DNA of 11,549 bases, taken from NCBI GenBank assembly GCA_030699345.1, contig JAUYMX010000266.1:1-11549 (forward strand). Direction: 5' to 3'. The translations under genes and the position numbers were made by a program. This DNA is from Methylococcaceae bacterium (lineage in GTDB: Bacteria > Pseudomonadota > Gammaproteobacteria > Methylococcales > Methylomonadaceae). The first letter of the stretch is position 1. The number at the start of each line of letters is the position of its first letter. The notes beneath the pieces are model-generated. The model did not search any database. It saw only the letters and a list, made by a program, of their open reading frames with translations, and had not been told where the DNA came from. This document shows positions 1 through 7,282 of this stretch, in pieces.

Positions 1-135
1 AGAGTCGAGATTATGCAGGCGAATTTCAAATGCTTGAAAGCGTTGCAAGGTCACACTATTTTTTTTAGCCCGGCCAAGCATGCTTTCCAGGTGGCTTTCC
101 AGCACTGATAACTCTATGGATAAATCTTCTTCCAC
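1..135 (-). CDS. 5' part of a gene with a coiled-coil-like N-terminus, possibly a sensor/diguanylate cyclase (partial)
   Basis: An open minus-strand frame begins at a GTG (133-135) and runs off the left edge after 45 codons. A TAG lies nine codons upstream in frame, and no other start codon falls between, so GTG is the only candidate start. It is preceded by AAGAGA at about 7 nt spacing, a fair ribosome binding site, and by a TATAAT hexamer further up. The visible peptide begins VEEDLSIELS and later reads RFQAFEIRLHNLDS; it is rich in Leu, Glu and Arg and should form a helix or coiled coil. This resembles the leader of GAF-like or DUF484-like sensor modules that precede GGDEF domains in gammaproteobacterial proteins, but that is an impression from a short stretch. 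That it is a real gene start is fairly likely; the function is not established. Confidence 0.5.
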   Translation of the reverse strand, partial: MEEDLSIELSVLESHLESMLGRAKKNSVTLQRFQAFEIRLHNLDS

Positions 136-176
136 GGGATGTTCTCTTGATTGTAAGGCCTAAAGACTAGCAGTTA

Positions 177-182
177 ATTATA
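177..182 (-). promoter_or_regulatory. Likely -10 box for the partial gene at the left edge
   Basis: Read on the minus strand, 182-177 is TATAAT, a perfect sigma70 -10 hexamer, with TG immediately before it. The predicted transcription start near 170 gives a leader of about 35 nt before the GTG at 135. No convincing TTGACA-like -35 is seen 16-18 nt upstream. The site lies between the ligase stop codon and the next gene, which suggests the downstream gene is transcribed independently of the ligase. Confidence 0.4.
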
Positions 183-279
183 CATATACCAGTGACTATA
201 TGGAGGGTCTGGCCCGTGTTCGCGGCTACCAACGCTTAGTGCAATGCTGGCTAAGTGGCTTGTTTAGAGGTTCCCTTTA

Positions 280-299
280 GGCATTAGTTGAATAATGCC
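280..299. repeat. Small inverted repeat across the ligase stop codon
   Basis: GGCATTA (280-286) and TAATGCC (293-299) form a perfect 7-bp stem with a 6-nt loop, GTTGAA. The ligase stop codon (284-286) lies in the left arm. On the transcribed strand the stem is not followed by a T tract, so it is not a canonical intrinsic terminator, although it could stabilise the mRNA 3' end. Confidence 0.4.
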
Positions 300-2212
300 A
301 AATAGTCATTTTCACTGATGATAGACACGTTCTTTTCTCGTGCGGCATTGAGCTTGGCGGCACCAACGTCTGCACCGGTGACCAGTAAATCAGTTTTTCC
401 GGTAACGGCGCTGGCTACTTTTGCGCCTAACCGTTTAGCTTCTTTGATCATGTCATCGCGTTTGCCATGTTCCATGGTGCCGGTAAAGACAATGATTTTA
501 CCGGCAATCGGGCTGGTTTTGTCTTGGTTTTCACTCACTCGGGGTGTTGGCGTTAGGTTAAACCCCAAATCATACAGTTGTATGAAATCTTGTTTTATTT
601 TGCTTAAGGACTCTACAACAGCGGCGGCCGTTTTTTCGGCAAAACCTTCAATGTTGACAATATCAGCAACAGATAAGTTGAAAATTTCCAGCAGTTTGAA
701 GTGCCCCAGCAGGCGTTCGCAGTTGCCCAAGCCCATGCGATGGATGCCAAAAGCGCCTAAAAAACGCCAATCTTCAATGGCTTCGGTTTTGCTGCGTTGC
801 AACTGGTCCAACAGGTTTTGCGCACTTTTGTCACCAAACCCCATGTCCTGCAACTGCTCTAAGGTCAGTTGATACGTGGCATAGACGGAGTTGATACCGC
901 AAGCGTGCAGTTTTTCAATGGTTTTTCCGCCAAAACCGTCGACATTGGCCAGGGTTTTGAAAAAATGTTCGATGCTATGTTCAATTTGCGCGGGGCAATG
1001 GGCGATATTCAAACAAAATAGATAATCGCCATCCCAGATAAGCTCACTACTGCAACTGGGGCAATGCTCGGGAATTTGTGGCGGTTGGGCTTTAATAACA
1101 CGCTCAATTTTTGGGATAACCATGCCGGAGCGGGTTAATTCGATTAACGTACCAGGGCCAATACCTTGTTCCTTGACCATGCCGTAGTGGTGAGCGGTAG
1201 CACGGGAAATAATCGCGCCGCTGAGCTTGGTAGGCTCCAGTTCTGCAACGGGGTTGACTCGGCCGGATCGAGACGTTTGCGGCGTGACTTTAAGCACGTT
1301 AACTTCGGCAGTGTCCACATTGCTTTTATAGGCAATTTGCCAGCGATGGTGATGCCGTGTGGCGCCCACATGCTGCTTGATAAGCTCATTGGTAACTTCG
1401 AAAACTACGCCATCGACGTCGAAATCCACAGATTTGAATACTTTTTCGACTATAACCTCAAATTGCGCAGTCAAGTCAGCGGCGATACCTGTCCAATCTG
1501 GAAGCTGGGCAAACGGATAAAATACTGCAGCGTGCTGTTGTATGGCTTCCAGCGCGTGTTCTTCGAGCTCTTTTTCTTTGATGATGCTGGCTTGAAAATT
1601 TCTGGCATTATCAAAAACATCTGCCAGATAGGCTTCGAAATAGCTTTTTCCGACGACGATTTCTCCAGCGCCTTGGCCGCGCTTGCCGTTGCCTGCAACG
1701 ATTAAGCCACGTTCGAAGACACGACTGATGTCGGTGCCTTTGCGACCATCACCACGGGTATAAAGCATGCTGCCATCATCATAAGCGGCAAAACCATCTA
1801 ACTTAGGTGTGGCTCTAAATGTCAGGCTGGCAAAGTCCAGACCGGTTTCTTCTGCAGCTTTGGCGATACGGGCTAACCAGCGTTCTATGCCATCCAGCGA
1901 ATAAGTCTTTTCCGTGGAGAGCATGTGCTGGGGTAGGGTAACGGTTTTAGCGCCGAAGGCTTTTGCAGATTCCGGTTCGATAGATTCCAGAAATGGGTGG
2001 TGTGGATGGCGGTTTTGTAGTTCTGCTAGAAACACAGCATCGTAAAGCGCATCGGAAATGAGCGGCTCACCGCTACGATAACTAGCATTACACACTTGCA
2101 AAAATGCCAGCAGCTCCTCATCGGATAATGCGCTGGCATTTGTTTGTGCAGCAATTTCTTGAATGCGTTCTGGTGAAAGCTGCGCTTCGCTTACCCGGGG
2201 TTTGCTGGCCAT
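284..2212 (-). CDS. ligA: Divergent NAD+-dependent DNA ligase (LigA-like) with altered active site
   Basis: The 642-residue protein has the full LigA order and nearly the usual length (about 670 aa). Domains are Ia (about 30-70), an adenylation domain with KLDG (Lys137, Asp139), an OB fold with RSGMVIP (361-367), a Cys4 zinc finger (384, 387, 400, 406), helix-hairpin-helix repeats (about 420-535) and a C-terminal BRCT (about 569-642). It lies downstream of smc and zipA, the normal ligA position. Several LigA contact residues are changed. In E. coli numbering, Glu113 is Thr135, Glu173 of the RGE motif is Lys189, Lys290 of DGVVIKV is Glu272, and Tyr22-His23 of domain Ia are Ser44-Tyr45. Lys115, Asp117, Asp285 and Lys314 are kept (Lys137, Asp139, Asp267, Lys296). 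The fold is certain, but normal NAD+-dependent nick sealing is doubtful; it may be a second ligase, a ligase with another cofactor, or a structural repair protein. The gene symbol reflects locus and homology only. No strong ribosome binding site precedes the ATG. Confidence 0.85.
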   Translation of the reverse strand: MASKPRVSEAQLSPERIQEIAAQTNASALSDEELLAFLQVCNASYRSGEPLISDALYDAVFLAELQNRHPHHPFLESIEPESAKAFGAKTVTLPQHMLSTEKTYSLDGIERWLARIAKAAEETGLDFASLTFRATPKLDGFAAYDDGSMLYTRGDGRKGTDISRVFERGLIVAGNGKRGQGAGEIVVGKSYFEAYLADVFDNARNFQASIIKEKELEEHALEAIQQHAAVFYPFAQLPDWTGIAADLTAQFEVIVEKVFKSVDFDVDGVVFEVTNELIKQHVGATRHHHRWQIAYKSNVDTAEVNVLKVTPQTSRSGRVNPVAELEPTKLSGAIISRATAHHYGMVKEQGIGPGTLIELTRSGMVIPKIERVIKAQPPQIPEHCPSCSSELIWDGDYLFCLNIAHCPAQIEHSIEHFFKTLANVDGFGGKTIEKLHACGINSVYATYQLTLEQLQDMGFGDKSAQNLLDQLQRSKTEAIEDWRFLGAFGIHRMGLGNCERLLGHFKLLEIFNLSVADIVNIEGFAEKTAAAVVESLSKIKQDFIQLYDLGFNLTPTPRVSENQDKTSPIAGKIIVFTGTMEHGKRDDMIKEAKRLGAKVASAVTGKTDLLVTGADVGAAKLNAAREKNVSIISENDYLALFN

Positions 2213-2427
2213 TATTTGTGAAGTTTGTCTTATGAACTGATGTTACGCGCAGCGTAACCAAAACTCCCGTATACCGCGCCGAGCACTGACGTTGTCCTCG
2301 GGAATAGCCCGAAGGGGCACGCCAAGGAGACCGTGCGTTGACAATGGGGCAGGAGCCCCATTTGGCAACCCCCGATGACAACGGCAGCGCGCAGGAAATA
2401 AGCGGTATCCGGGCGGCCTTTTCTTTG

Positions 2428-2509
2428 GATACTTTCTTTTCGACTGCAAGGATGCAGGAGGTAGGGCAACGCAGGGAGCAGTTGCCGAGGCGAAGCAAAA
2501 GAAAGTATC
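2428..2509. repeat. Nested inverted repeat inside the zipA–ligA element
   Basis: The 13-bp arms GATACTTTCTTTT (2428-2440) and AAAAGAAAGTATC (2497-2509) are perfectly complementary. Within the loop, GGCAAC (2465-2470) pairs with GTTGCC (2481-2486). This is a second level of symmetry, separate from the outer terminal repeats. Confidence 0.6.
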
Positions 2510-2531
2510 ACGCCTTCGGGTGCGGGAACCC

Positions 2532-2574
2532 GATTTAAAAAAATCGTCGCTTGCGACACAATATTTTTTAAATC
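2532..2574. terminator. Probable bidirectional intrinsic terminator downstream of zipA
   Basis: GTCGC (2546-2550) and GCGAC (2553-2557) form a tight stem. It is flanked by GATTTAAAAAAAT on the left and ATTTTTTAAATC on the right, which pair with each other. On the minus strand, the direction of zipA, the GC stem is followed at once by a seven-T run; on the plus strand a T run follows after a few bases. The GC stem is short (5 bp), so efficiency is uncertain. If active, it would end the smc–zipA transcript before the ligase gene. Confidence 0.5.
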
Positions 2575-2592
2575 TAAACTGCGTAACATCAG

Positions 2593-3282
2593 TTATAAAC
2601 TTTGCCGGATAGCTGTAACGGTGGCGTCAGTGAGTGGTTGTCTTCTGTGGTCCAGAATCACGCCATCGAGCTGTTCGGCCAGCCATTTGATGGTTTCAAC
2701 ATAGTCATCAAACACTGCTTGCGCATCATCCAAGGCTTCAGGCTGCATGAAAAATACTATGCCTGGGCAATAAAAGTTTTCCAGGTCATGGTCAGGGAAG
2801 GTACCTGGTTCGACCATGCAGGCGACGCCAAAATCAACCAGACGATTGGCATCCAAACGTTCAAATATCTTCAAGCTGCCGTATTCGAGGCCGACTTTAT
2901 TAAAGGCATTGACCAAATCTGCGCCATTAAAGTCTTCGTCTGCTTTAGTGATAATGCTGAATTGGATAATTGCCGGGGTAATAAGACGTGGTTGTTGGTC
3001 TTCAGGTTCATCATCCCCGTACCAATTATCGTCATTGTCTTCTTCGTCGAAGTACTGATCTTCAGATATTGGCTCTCTGGTTGTGCGCACAGGCACAACG
3101 TCAAAATCGTCGTCATCATTGTCTACGACCAAAGAAGGATCCGGGTTGACGTCGATTTCGTCGCCGAAGATTTCATCATCTTCGCGGGCTTTTTTATCTT
3201 TTAAATAGGCCCATGCCAACATCACCAATACGATCAGTAGACCGGTGGCAATAATTACTATTCTTAAAATTTCTTTATCCAT
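2593..3282 (-). CDS. zipA: Cell division protein ZipA
   Basis: ZipA is a bitopic inner-membrane protein that tethers FtsZ to the membrane at the division septum. The 229-residue product starts with a short Lys/Glu-containing N-terminus and one hydrophobic segment (about residues 7-27), followed by basic KDKK. A linker (about 33-98) is extremely acidic, with runs such as DNDDDDFD and EEDNDDNW. The C-terminal FtsZ-binding domain (about 100-229) opens with TPAIIQFSI and contains the family-like DFGVACMVEPGTF and FYCPGIVFFMQ stretches. It is shorter than E. coli ZipA (about 330 aa), mainly because the Pro/Gln-rich part of the linker is missing. The ATG overlaps the smc stop by one base (TAATG), so translation is probably coupled to smc. 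The TAA stop lies within the end of the adjacent repeat element. Confidence 0.92.
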   Translation of the reverse strand: MDKEILRIVIIATGLLIVLVMLAWAYLKDKKAREDDEIFGDEIDVNPDPSLVVDNDDDDFDVVPVRTTREPISEDQYFDEEDNDDNWYGDDEPEDQQPRLITPAIIQFSIITKADEDFNGADLVNAFNKVGLEYGSLKIFERLDANRLVDFGVACMVEPGTFPDHDLENFYCPGIVFFMQPEALDDAQAVFDDYVETIKWLAEQLDGVILDHRRQPLTDATVTAIRQSL

Positions 3283-6200
3283 TAGTTTTCCGCCAGACTC
3301 ACTGCTTCTTCAATATCAACTGCGACCATCCGGGACACCCCGGGCTCTTTCATGGTAACACCGGCTAGCTGCTTTGCAATTTCCATTGTGGCTTTGTTAT
3401 GGGAAATATACAGAAACTGCACCGATGCTGACATCTCTTCGACCATTTTTGAAAACCGCCCCACATTGGCATCATCCAGTGGCGCATCAACCTCATCCAG
3501 CAAACAAAATGGCGCGGGATTGAGTTCAAAAATTGAAAACACCAACGCTACTGCGGTCAGTGCTTTTTCTCCACCCGATAATAAATGAATGGAACTATTT
3601 CTCTTACCGGGCGGTCTGGCAATAATGTTAACGCCGGATTCCAGCAAATCATCTTCAGTCAGCTCCAAATACGCCTGACCGCCACCGAACAATTTAGGAA
3701 ATTTTTCCTGTAAACCGGTGTTTATTTTATCGAATGTTTCCTTGAAGCGCAGCCGACTTTCCTTATCAATTTGATTAATGGCTTGTTCCAGCATTTGTAA
3801 TGCTTCAATCAAGTCGGCATGTTGTTCGTTTAAAAAATTCATCCGTGCCGATTGCGCTTGATATTCATCTATCGCTGTCAGGTTGATCGTACCTAAGCGT
3901 TCGATCTGCCCGGCTAAATCATCCACGGTCCGTTTCCAGCTGTGTTCATCGGCATGGGCGGGCAGCGTTTGCAGCACGAGGCTGGCATCGGCATCGATTT
4001 CTTTGAGTTGTTCATTGACGGTTTGTTGGCGAACTTGGCTTTCCTGCAACTCAAAGCGGAGTTTATCCAGCGCTTCTTTTTGACTTTCCAGGGCACGCTG
4101 CACGCGGCTATGTTGCTCGGCGGCTTGGCTGATGGCAGTTTCAATGTCCGTTTGCAGCAAACGTTGGGTTTTTAACTCAGCTTCCAGTTGATTTTTTTGC
4201 AGGCTAAGTTGTTCCAGGCGATATTTTTCATCATCAAGCGGCGTCAGTGTGTGATGAAGTTTATTTTCCAGCTCACCGATGCGCTCCAACGATTGCTCAT
4301 GTTGCAATTGCAAACGTTCGATTTGTTTGGTGGTCGAACTCTCAGAGCTGCGCAACGATTCAATCTTAGCGATCAGGCTATACACCTGTTGTCTGGCTTC
4401 GTTAACGGTTTGCTCGGTATTTTGCTGGCGCGCTTGCAGCTCCTGGTTTAACGATTCCAGCGTTTGCCGTTGTTGCTCCTGGCTGGCGCTAACGGTTTCG
4501 GCTTGCTCCAACAGCATTTGAGCTTCGGCGATTTGTTCGGCATGATCGGAGCCGGTACGTTGGATGTCTTCCAGCTCATCACTCAATTGTTTCAAGCGGC
4601 GTTGTTGTTGTTCAAGGTGCGCGGATTGAGCGCTGACTTGGGATTTTTTTTGTGATAATTCTGAACTTAACTGGTTATGCTGGCTCTGGATGGATTCGCG
4701 CTGATGCTCGGCATGTTTAAGGCTGGTTTCGGTGCTTTCCAGCTGCTCTTCAATTTCATCAATTTGTAGGTTCAGTTCTTCCTGACGCTGTTTAAGCAGG
4801 CGCAATTCCTGCTCGCGTTGCAGTACGCCGGTCTTACTGTCTTTGCTGCGGATGATTTTTATCCAGCCCGGACCAAACCAGGTGCCGTCTGCGGTAATCA
4901 CCGATTCGTGCGCTTGCAATTGCAAAGACAGTCGCCGCGCCTCTTCAATGCTGTCGGCACTGTAAACGCCCGCAAGCAGGGCGCTTAAATTCCAAGGGGC
5001 GGTGACTTTGTCGAGTAAACGTTGGGCGTTGGGATTACTGTTACCGGCCTGAGCGTCGCGTTTTTCCAATAAAGAGATGGAATCTTCGCTAAGTTGCGCC
5101 AGTGCTGAAATAACCGCATCAGCATTGTCGATGCAAATTGCCTCCAGATAACTGCCTAACACGGTTTCCACGGCGTTGTGCCAGCCGGTTTGCACGTTGA
5201 TTATTTCAGCCAGACGTTGGCTGCCGGTTAACTGGTTTTGTTCCAGCCAAGCGCTTAGGTGTTTGTTGTCCTTGCCCATGGCGTGTTGCTGCAATAATTC
5301 CAGCGAGGTGATTTTGCCGCGCACGCTATGCTGCTCCGACCGGTGACTATGCAGCTGGTCATGATGATGTTTGACTTGCTGGCGGCGTTCGCCGATTTCC
5401 TGATGCAACTGCTCAAGCGTGTTGTGAAGCTCGTCGCGTTGGTCTTCAATCAGCTCAATATGGTTGTCCAGCGTGGCGATGTCCTCGCGCAATTGGCTAC
5501 CGGCAAGTTGGCTGTGTTCTTCTTGCAGCTTGTCCTTGCGGCCTTGCAGCTGCCGGTCTTGGTTTTCCAATTGGGTAATTTTTACCCGTTGAATTTCGCC
5601 CTGTTCCCGGTATTTGGCGCTGGTGGTGCGATATTCATCCCATTGGGATTGCCAATTGCTACGCTGTTGCTGCATGTCTTCTTGATTGTGCAGAAAGTCT
5701 TCTTGTCTTTCTTGGGCAATGATCAGGGATTCTTCGGTTTCAAGTAAGGTTTCTTTAATTTCTTCAAGTTGCTGAAAATCAATCTCCAATTGTTGCTGAG
5801 ATTGCTCGGCTTGTTGTTGCAAGCGACTAATTTCTCGTGCAGTTTCTTCGTGACTCAATTCGTTGTGCTTAATGGTTTGCTCAAGACTGCTGACTTGGGC
5901 CACGATGCCGTAAAAATCACCTTGAGCAACGTCCAGATGTTGTTGCTGGGCTTTATGCGCGGCGCGTTTGTTTTCGATGTTGGTGTCCAGATCGCGCAAT
6001 TCTACAAACAGGCGATTATGTTCAGCGGCGACGGTGTGTAATTTGTTTTCCAGTGTCTGTGCAGCTTGGTGATAGGTCTGCCAGCGCATTGCCAGTAGTT
6101 CCAATTTGTAACGGCGCTCTTCTTTTTTTAACTCAGTGTATTTTTCGGCTTTTTCGGCTTGCTTTTGCAGATGCTTGATTTGTTTTTCAACTTCTTCTCG

Positions 6201-6791
6201 TAAGTCATCCAGGCGCTCCAGATTTTCCCTGGTATGTTGCATGCGGGTTTCTGTTTCGCTACGGCGCTCCTTATATTTGGAAATACCGGCCGCTTCTTCG
6301 ATGTGAACGCGCAAGTCTTCCGGCTTGGCTTCCACCATCCGCGAGATAGTGCCTTGTTCGATAATTGCGTAACTTCTGGAGCCTAAGCCGGTGCCCAGAA
6401 AAATATCGGTAATATCTTTGCGTCGGCAACGCGAGCCATTGAGCATGTACAAAGATTGCCCGTCACGACTGACCTGACGCTTAATGGAAATAGTGTCGTA
6501 TTGGGAATATTCGCCGCCCAGCTTGCCTTCGCTGTTGTCGAACACCAGTTCTACCGACGCCACGCTCACTGGTTTGCGACCGGATGAACCGTTAAAAATG
6601 ACATCGGCCATACTGCCGCCGCGCAAATGCTTAGCTGAACTTTCACCCATCACCCAGCGTACCGCATCAATGATGTTGGATTTGCCGCAACCATTGGGGC
6701 CGACAATCGCCGTCAGGTTGCCGGTTATCGGAATAACGGTGGTATCAACAAAGGATTTGAAGCCAGAAAGTTTGATTTTTTCCAGTCGCAT
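3282..6791 (-). CDS. smc: Chromosome segregation protein SMC
   Basis: SMC is the ATPase core of bacterial condensin; it dimerises, works with ScpA/ScpB and compacts and resolves newly replicated chromosomes. The start is taken at the ATG of MRLEKIKLSGFKSF (6789-6791), giving 1169 residues and matching the family N-terminus; a longer frame opening at 6872 adds 27 residues unlike SMC. Visible features are Walker A GPNGCGKSN (31-39), a first long Gln/Glu-rich coiled coil, a hinge at about 505-645 (it includes AVETVLGSYLEAI), a second coiled coil, the ABC signature SGGEK (1072-1076), Walker B LLDE (Asp1099, Glu1100) and the switch His in ISHNK (His1131). All ATPase motifs are intact. The stop overlaps the zipA start. 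MukB is not expected in a genome with this gene. The ribosome binding site is weak. Confidence 0.96.
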   Translation of the reverse strand: MRLEKIKLSGFKSFVDTTVIPITGNLTAIVGPNGCGKSNIIDAVRWVMGESSAKHLRGGSMADVIFNGSSGRKPVSVASVELVFDNSEGKLGGEYSQYDTISIKRQVSRDGQSLYMLNGSRCRRKDITDIFLGTGLGSRSYAIIEQGTISRMVEAKPEDLRVHIEEAAGISKYKERRSETETRMQHTRENLERLDDLREEVEKQIKHLQKQAEKAEKYTELKKEERRYKLELLAMRWQTYHQAAQTLENKLHTVAAEHNRLFVELRDLDTNIENKRAAHKAQQQHLDVAQGDFYGIVAQVSSLEQTIKHNELSHEETAREISRLQQQAEQSQQQLEIDFQQLEEIKETLLETEESLIIAQERQEDFLHNQEDMQQQRSNWQSQWDEYRTTSAKYREQGEIQRVKITQLENQDRQLQGRKDKLQEEHSQLAGSQLREDIATLDNHIELIEDQRDELHNTLEQLHQEIGERRQQVKHHHDQLHSHRSEQHSVRGKITSLELLQQHAMGKDNKHLSAWLEQNQLTGSQRLAEIINVQTGWHNAVETVLGSYLEAICIDNADAVISALAQLSEDSISLLEKRDAQAGNSNPNAQRLLDKVTAPWNLSALLAGVYSADSIEEARRLSLQLQAHESVITADGTWFGPGWIKIIRSKDSKTGVLQREQELRLLKQRQEELNLQIDEIEEQLESTETSLKHAEHQRESIQSQHNQLSSELSQKKSQVSAQSAHLEQQQRRLKQLSDELEDIQRTGSDHAEQIAEAQMLLEQAETVSASQEQQRQTLESLNQELQARQQNTEQTVNEARQQVYSLIAKIESLRSSESSTTKQIERLQLQHEQSLERIGELENKLHHTLTPLDDEKYRLEQLSLQKNQLEAELKTQRLLQTDIETAISQAAEQHSRVQRALESQKEALDKLRFELQESQVRQQTVNEQLKEIDADASLVLQTLPAHADEHSWKRTVDDLAGQIERLGTINLTAIDEYQAQSARMNFLNEQHADLIEALQMLEQAINQIDKESRLRFKETFDKINTGLQEKFPKLFGGGQAYLELTEDDLLESGVNIIARPPGKRNSSIHLLSGGEKALTAVALVFSIFELNPAPFCLLDEVDAPLDDANVGRFSKMVEEMSASVQFLYISHNKATMEIAKQLAGVTMKEPGVSRMVAVDIEEAVSLAEN

Positions 6792-6797
6792 AACTGG
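6782..6797 (-). promoter_or_regulatory. Possible hairpin enclosing the smc start codon
   Basis: On the smc transcript, CCAGU and ACUGG form a 5-bp stem with a six-base loop that holds the AUG. Only a weak Shine-Dalgarno match (GGGA, rather far upstream) precedes it. Such a structure could limit or present the start codon, but a stem this short may be chance. Confidence 0.25.
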
Positions 6798-6849
6798 TAG
6801 AATGTCCCGGTATATTAGTAAGTAGCCGGGCATTATTAACGATATTGCC

Positions 6850-6879
6850 TTGAGATTCGACTTTTTTAACACATAAAAT
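6850..6879 (+). promoter_or_regulatory. Possible sigma70 promoter for queF
   Basis: TTGAGA (6850-6855) and TAAAAT (6874-6879) are separated by 18 bp and resemble -35 and -10 boxes. The implied transcript would begin only a few bases before the queF ATG at 6890, so the leader would be nearly absent. This makes either the promoter tentative or queF nearly leaderless. The 98-bp gap to the smc start must also hold the divergent smc promoter, for which no clear boxes were seen. Confidence 0.3.
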
Positions 6880-6889
6880 TAAAGACAAC

Positions 6890-7279
6890 ATGACTACACA
6901 ACCAAGCAAAAATCTGGAAACCTTCGACAATCCTCAGCCCGGTCGCGATTACACAATTCGCTTTGATGTGCCTGAATTTACCTGTTTGTGCCCGAAAACC
7001 GGCCAGCCTGACTTTGCTACTTTTCAAATCGAATATGTACCCGCCAAGCTGTGTGTAGAGCTTAAATCACTAAAGTTATACATGTGGTCGTTTCGTGAGG
7101 AAGGCGCCTTTCATGAAGCGATAACCAATGGCATTCTTAACGACATCGTTAAAGCCATCCAGCCTAACTTTATTCGCATTCGCGGCGAGTTTAATGTGCG
7201 CGGCGGCATTTACACCAGCGTGATTGTTGAGCATAAAGACAGCAACTGGCAGGCGCCGGAGTTAGTTACCCTGCCGTAA
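6890..7279 (+). CDS. queF: NADPH-dependent 7-cyano-7-deazaguanine reductase QueF (short type)
   Basis: QueF reduces the nitrile of preQ0 to the aminomethyl group of preQ1 using two NADPH, the last small-molecule step before tRNA insertion in queuosine synthesis; it is a cytoplasmic tunnelling-fold enzyme. The 129-residue length is that of the short, Bacillus-like class rather than the duplicated E. coli class. The thioimide-forming cysteine is Cys34 in LCPKTGQPDF, with the catalytic Asp at 41. The family signature ELKSLK is at 57-62, and FHE (74-76) contributes the substrate-binding Glu. The N-terminus PSKNLETF is typical, which supports the ATG at 6890. It is the first gene of a tightly spaced plus-strand trio; the next start is 3 nt after its TAA. 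Confidence 0.95.
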   Translation: MTTQPSKNLETFDNPQPGRDYTIRFDVPEFTCLCPKTGQPDFATFQIEYVPAKLCVELKSLKLYMWSFREEGAFHEAITNGILNDIVKAIQPNFIRIRGEFNVRGGIYTSVIVEHKDSNWQAPELVTLP

Positions 7280-7282
7280 CGC

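Larger units (their letters stand above)
2235..2594. mobile_element. MITE-like repeat element with 14-bp terminal inverted repeats, between zipA and ligA
   Basis: AACTGATGTTACGC (2235-2248) is the exact reverse complement of GCGTAACATCAGTT (2581-2594). Beyond these arms the symmetry continues imperfectly on both sides (AAGTTT at 2221-2226 against AAACTT at 2597-2602). The 360-bp interior is packed with further inverted repeats, for example an 8-bp stem at 2343-2362, GATACTTTCTTTT at 2428-2440 with its complement at 2497-2509, and the A/T-armed hairpin at 2532-2574. Short open frames cross it on both strands but resemble no protein. In most Smc-bearing gammaproteobacteria zipA and ligA are close neighbours, so this looks like an inserted non-autonomous element. 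Its right end overlaps the zipA stop codon and its left end lies 22 bp upstream of the ligase ATG. No direct target duplication was found, so the exact boundaries and the transposase family are unknown. Confidence 0.65.

Noticed and set aside
183..279. Possible tRNA or small RNA gene between the left-edge gene and ligA
   Set aside because: No cloverleaf, T-loop consensus or convincing stem-loop plus T tract could be assembled.
280..299. Hairpin at the ligase stop codon considered as an intrinsic terminator
   Set aside because: No T tract follows the stem on the transcribed strand; kept only as an inverted repeat.
318..1705. Long plus-strand open frames (184 and 179 codons) opposite the ligase gene
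   Set aside because: Antisense shadows of a well-supported coding region; their sequences are Ser/Leu-rich and show no family features.
2118..2589. Several overlapping minus-strand open frames (up to about 126 codons) and a plus-strand one between zipA and ligA
   Set aside because: They lie mostly in the inverted-repeat element, show no recognisable domain and are explained by its composition.
2581..2594. Possible kinship between the ends of the 360-bp element (GCGTAACATCAGTT) and the IS66-type ends (GTAACTAWTCAGC)
   Set aside because: Read from the outside inward, the 360-bp element begins AACTGATG with GTTAC internal, the opposite orientation to the IS66-type ends; the shared GTAAC and ATCAG words are probably coincidence.
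6792..6872. Upstream extension of smc by 27 codons to an ATG at 6872
   Set aside because: The added residues do not resemble the SMC N-terminus, whereas MRLEKIKLSGFKSF at 6791 is the standard family start; the extension also overlaps the intergenic promoter region.
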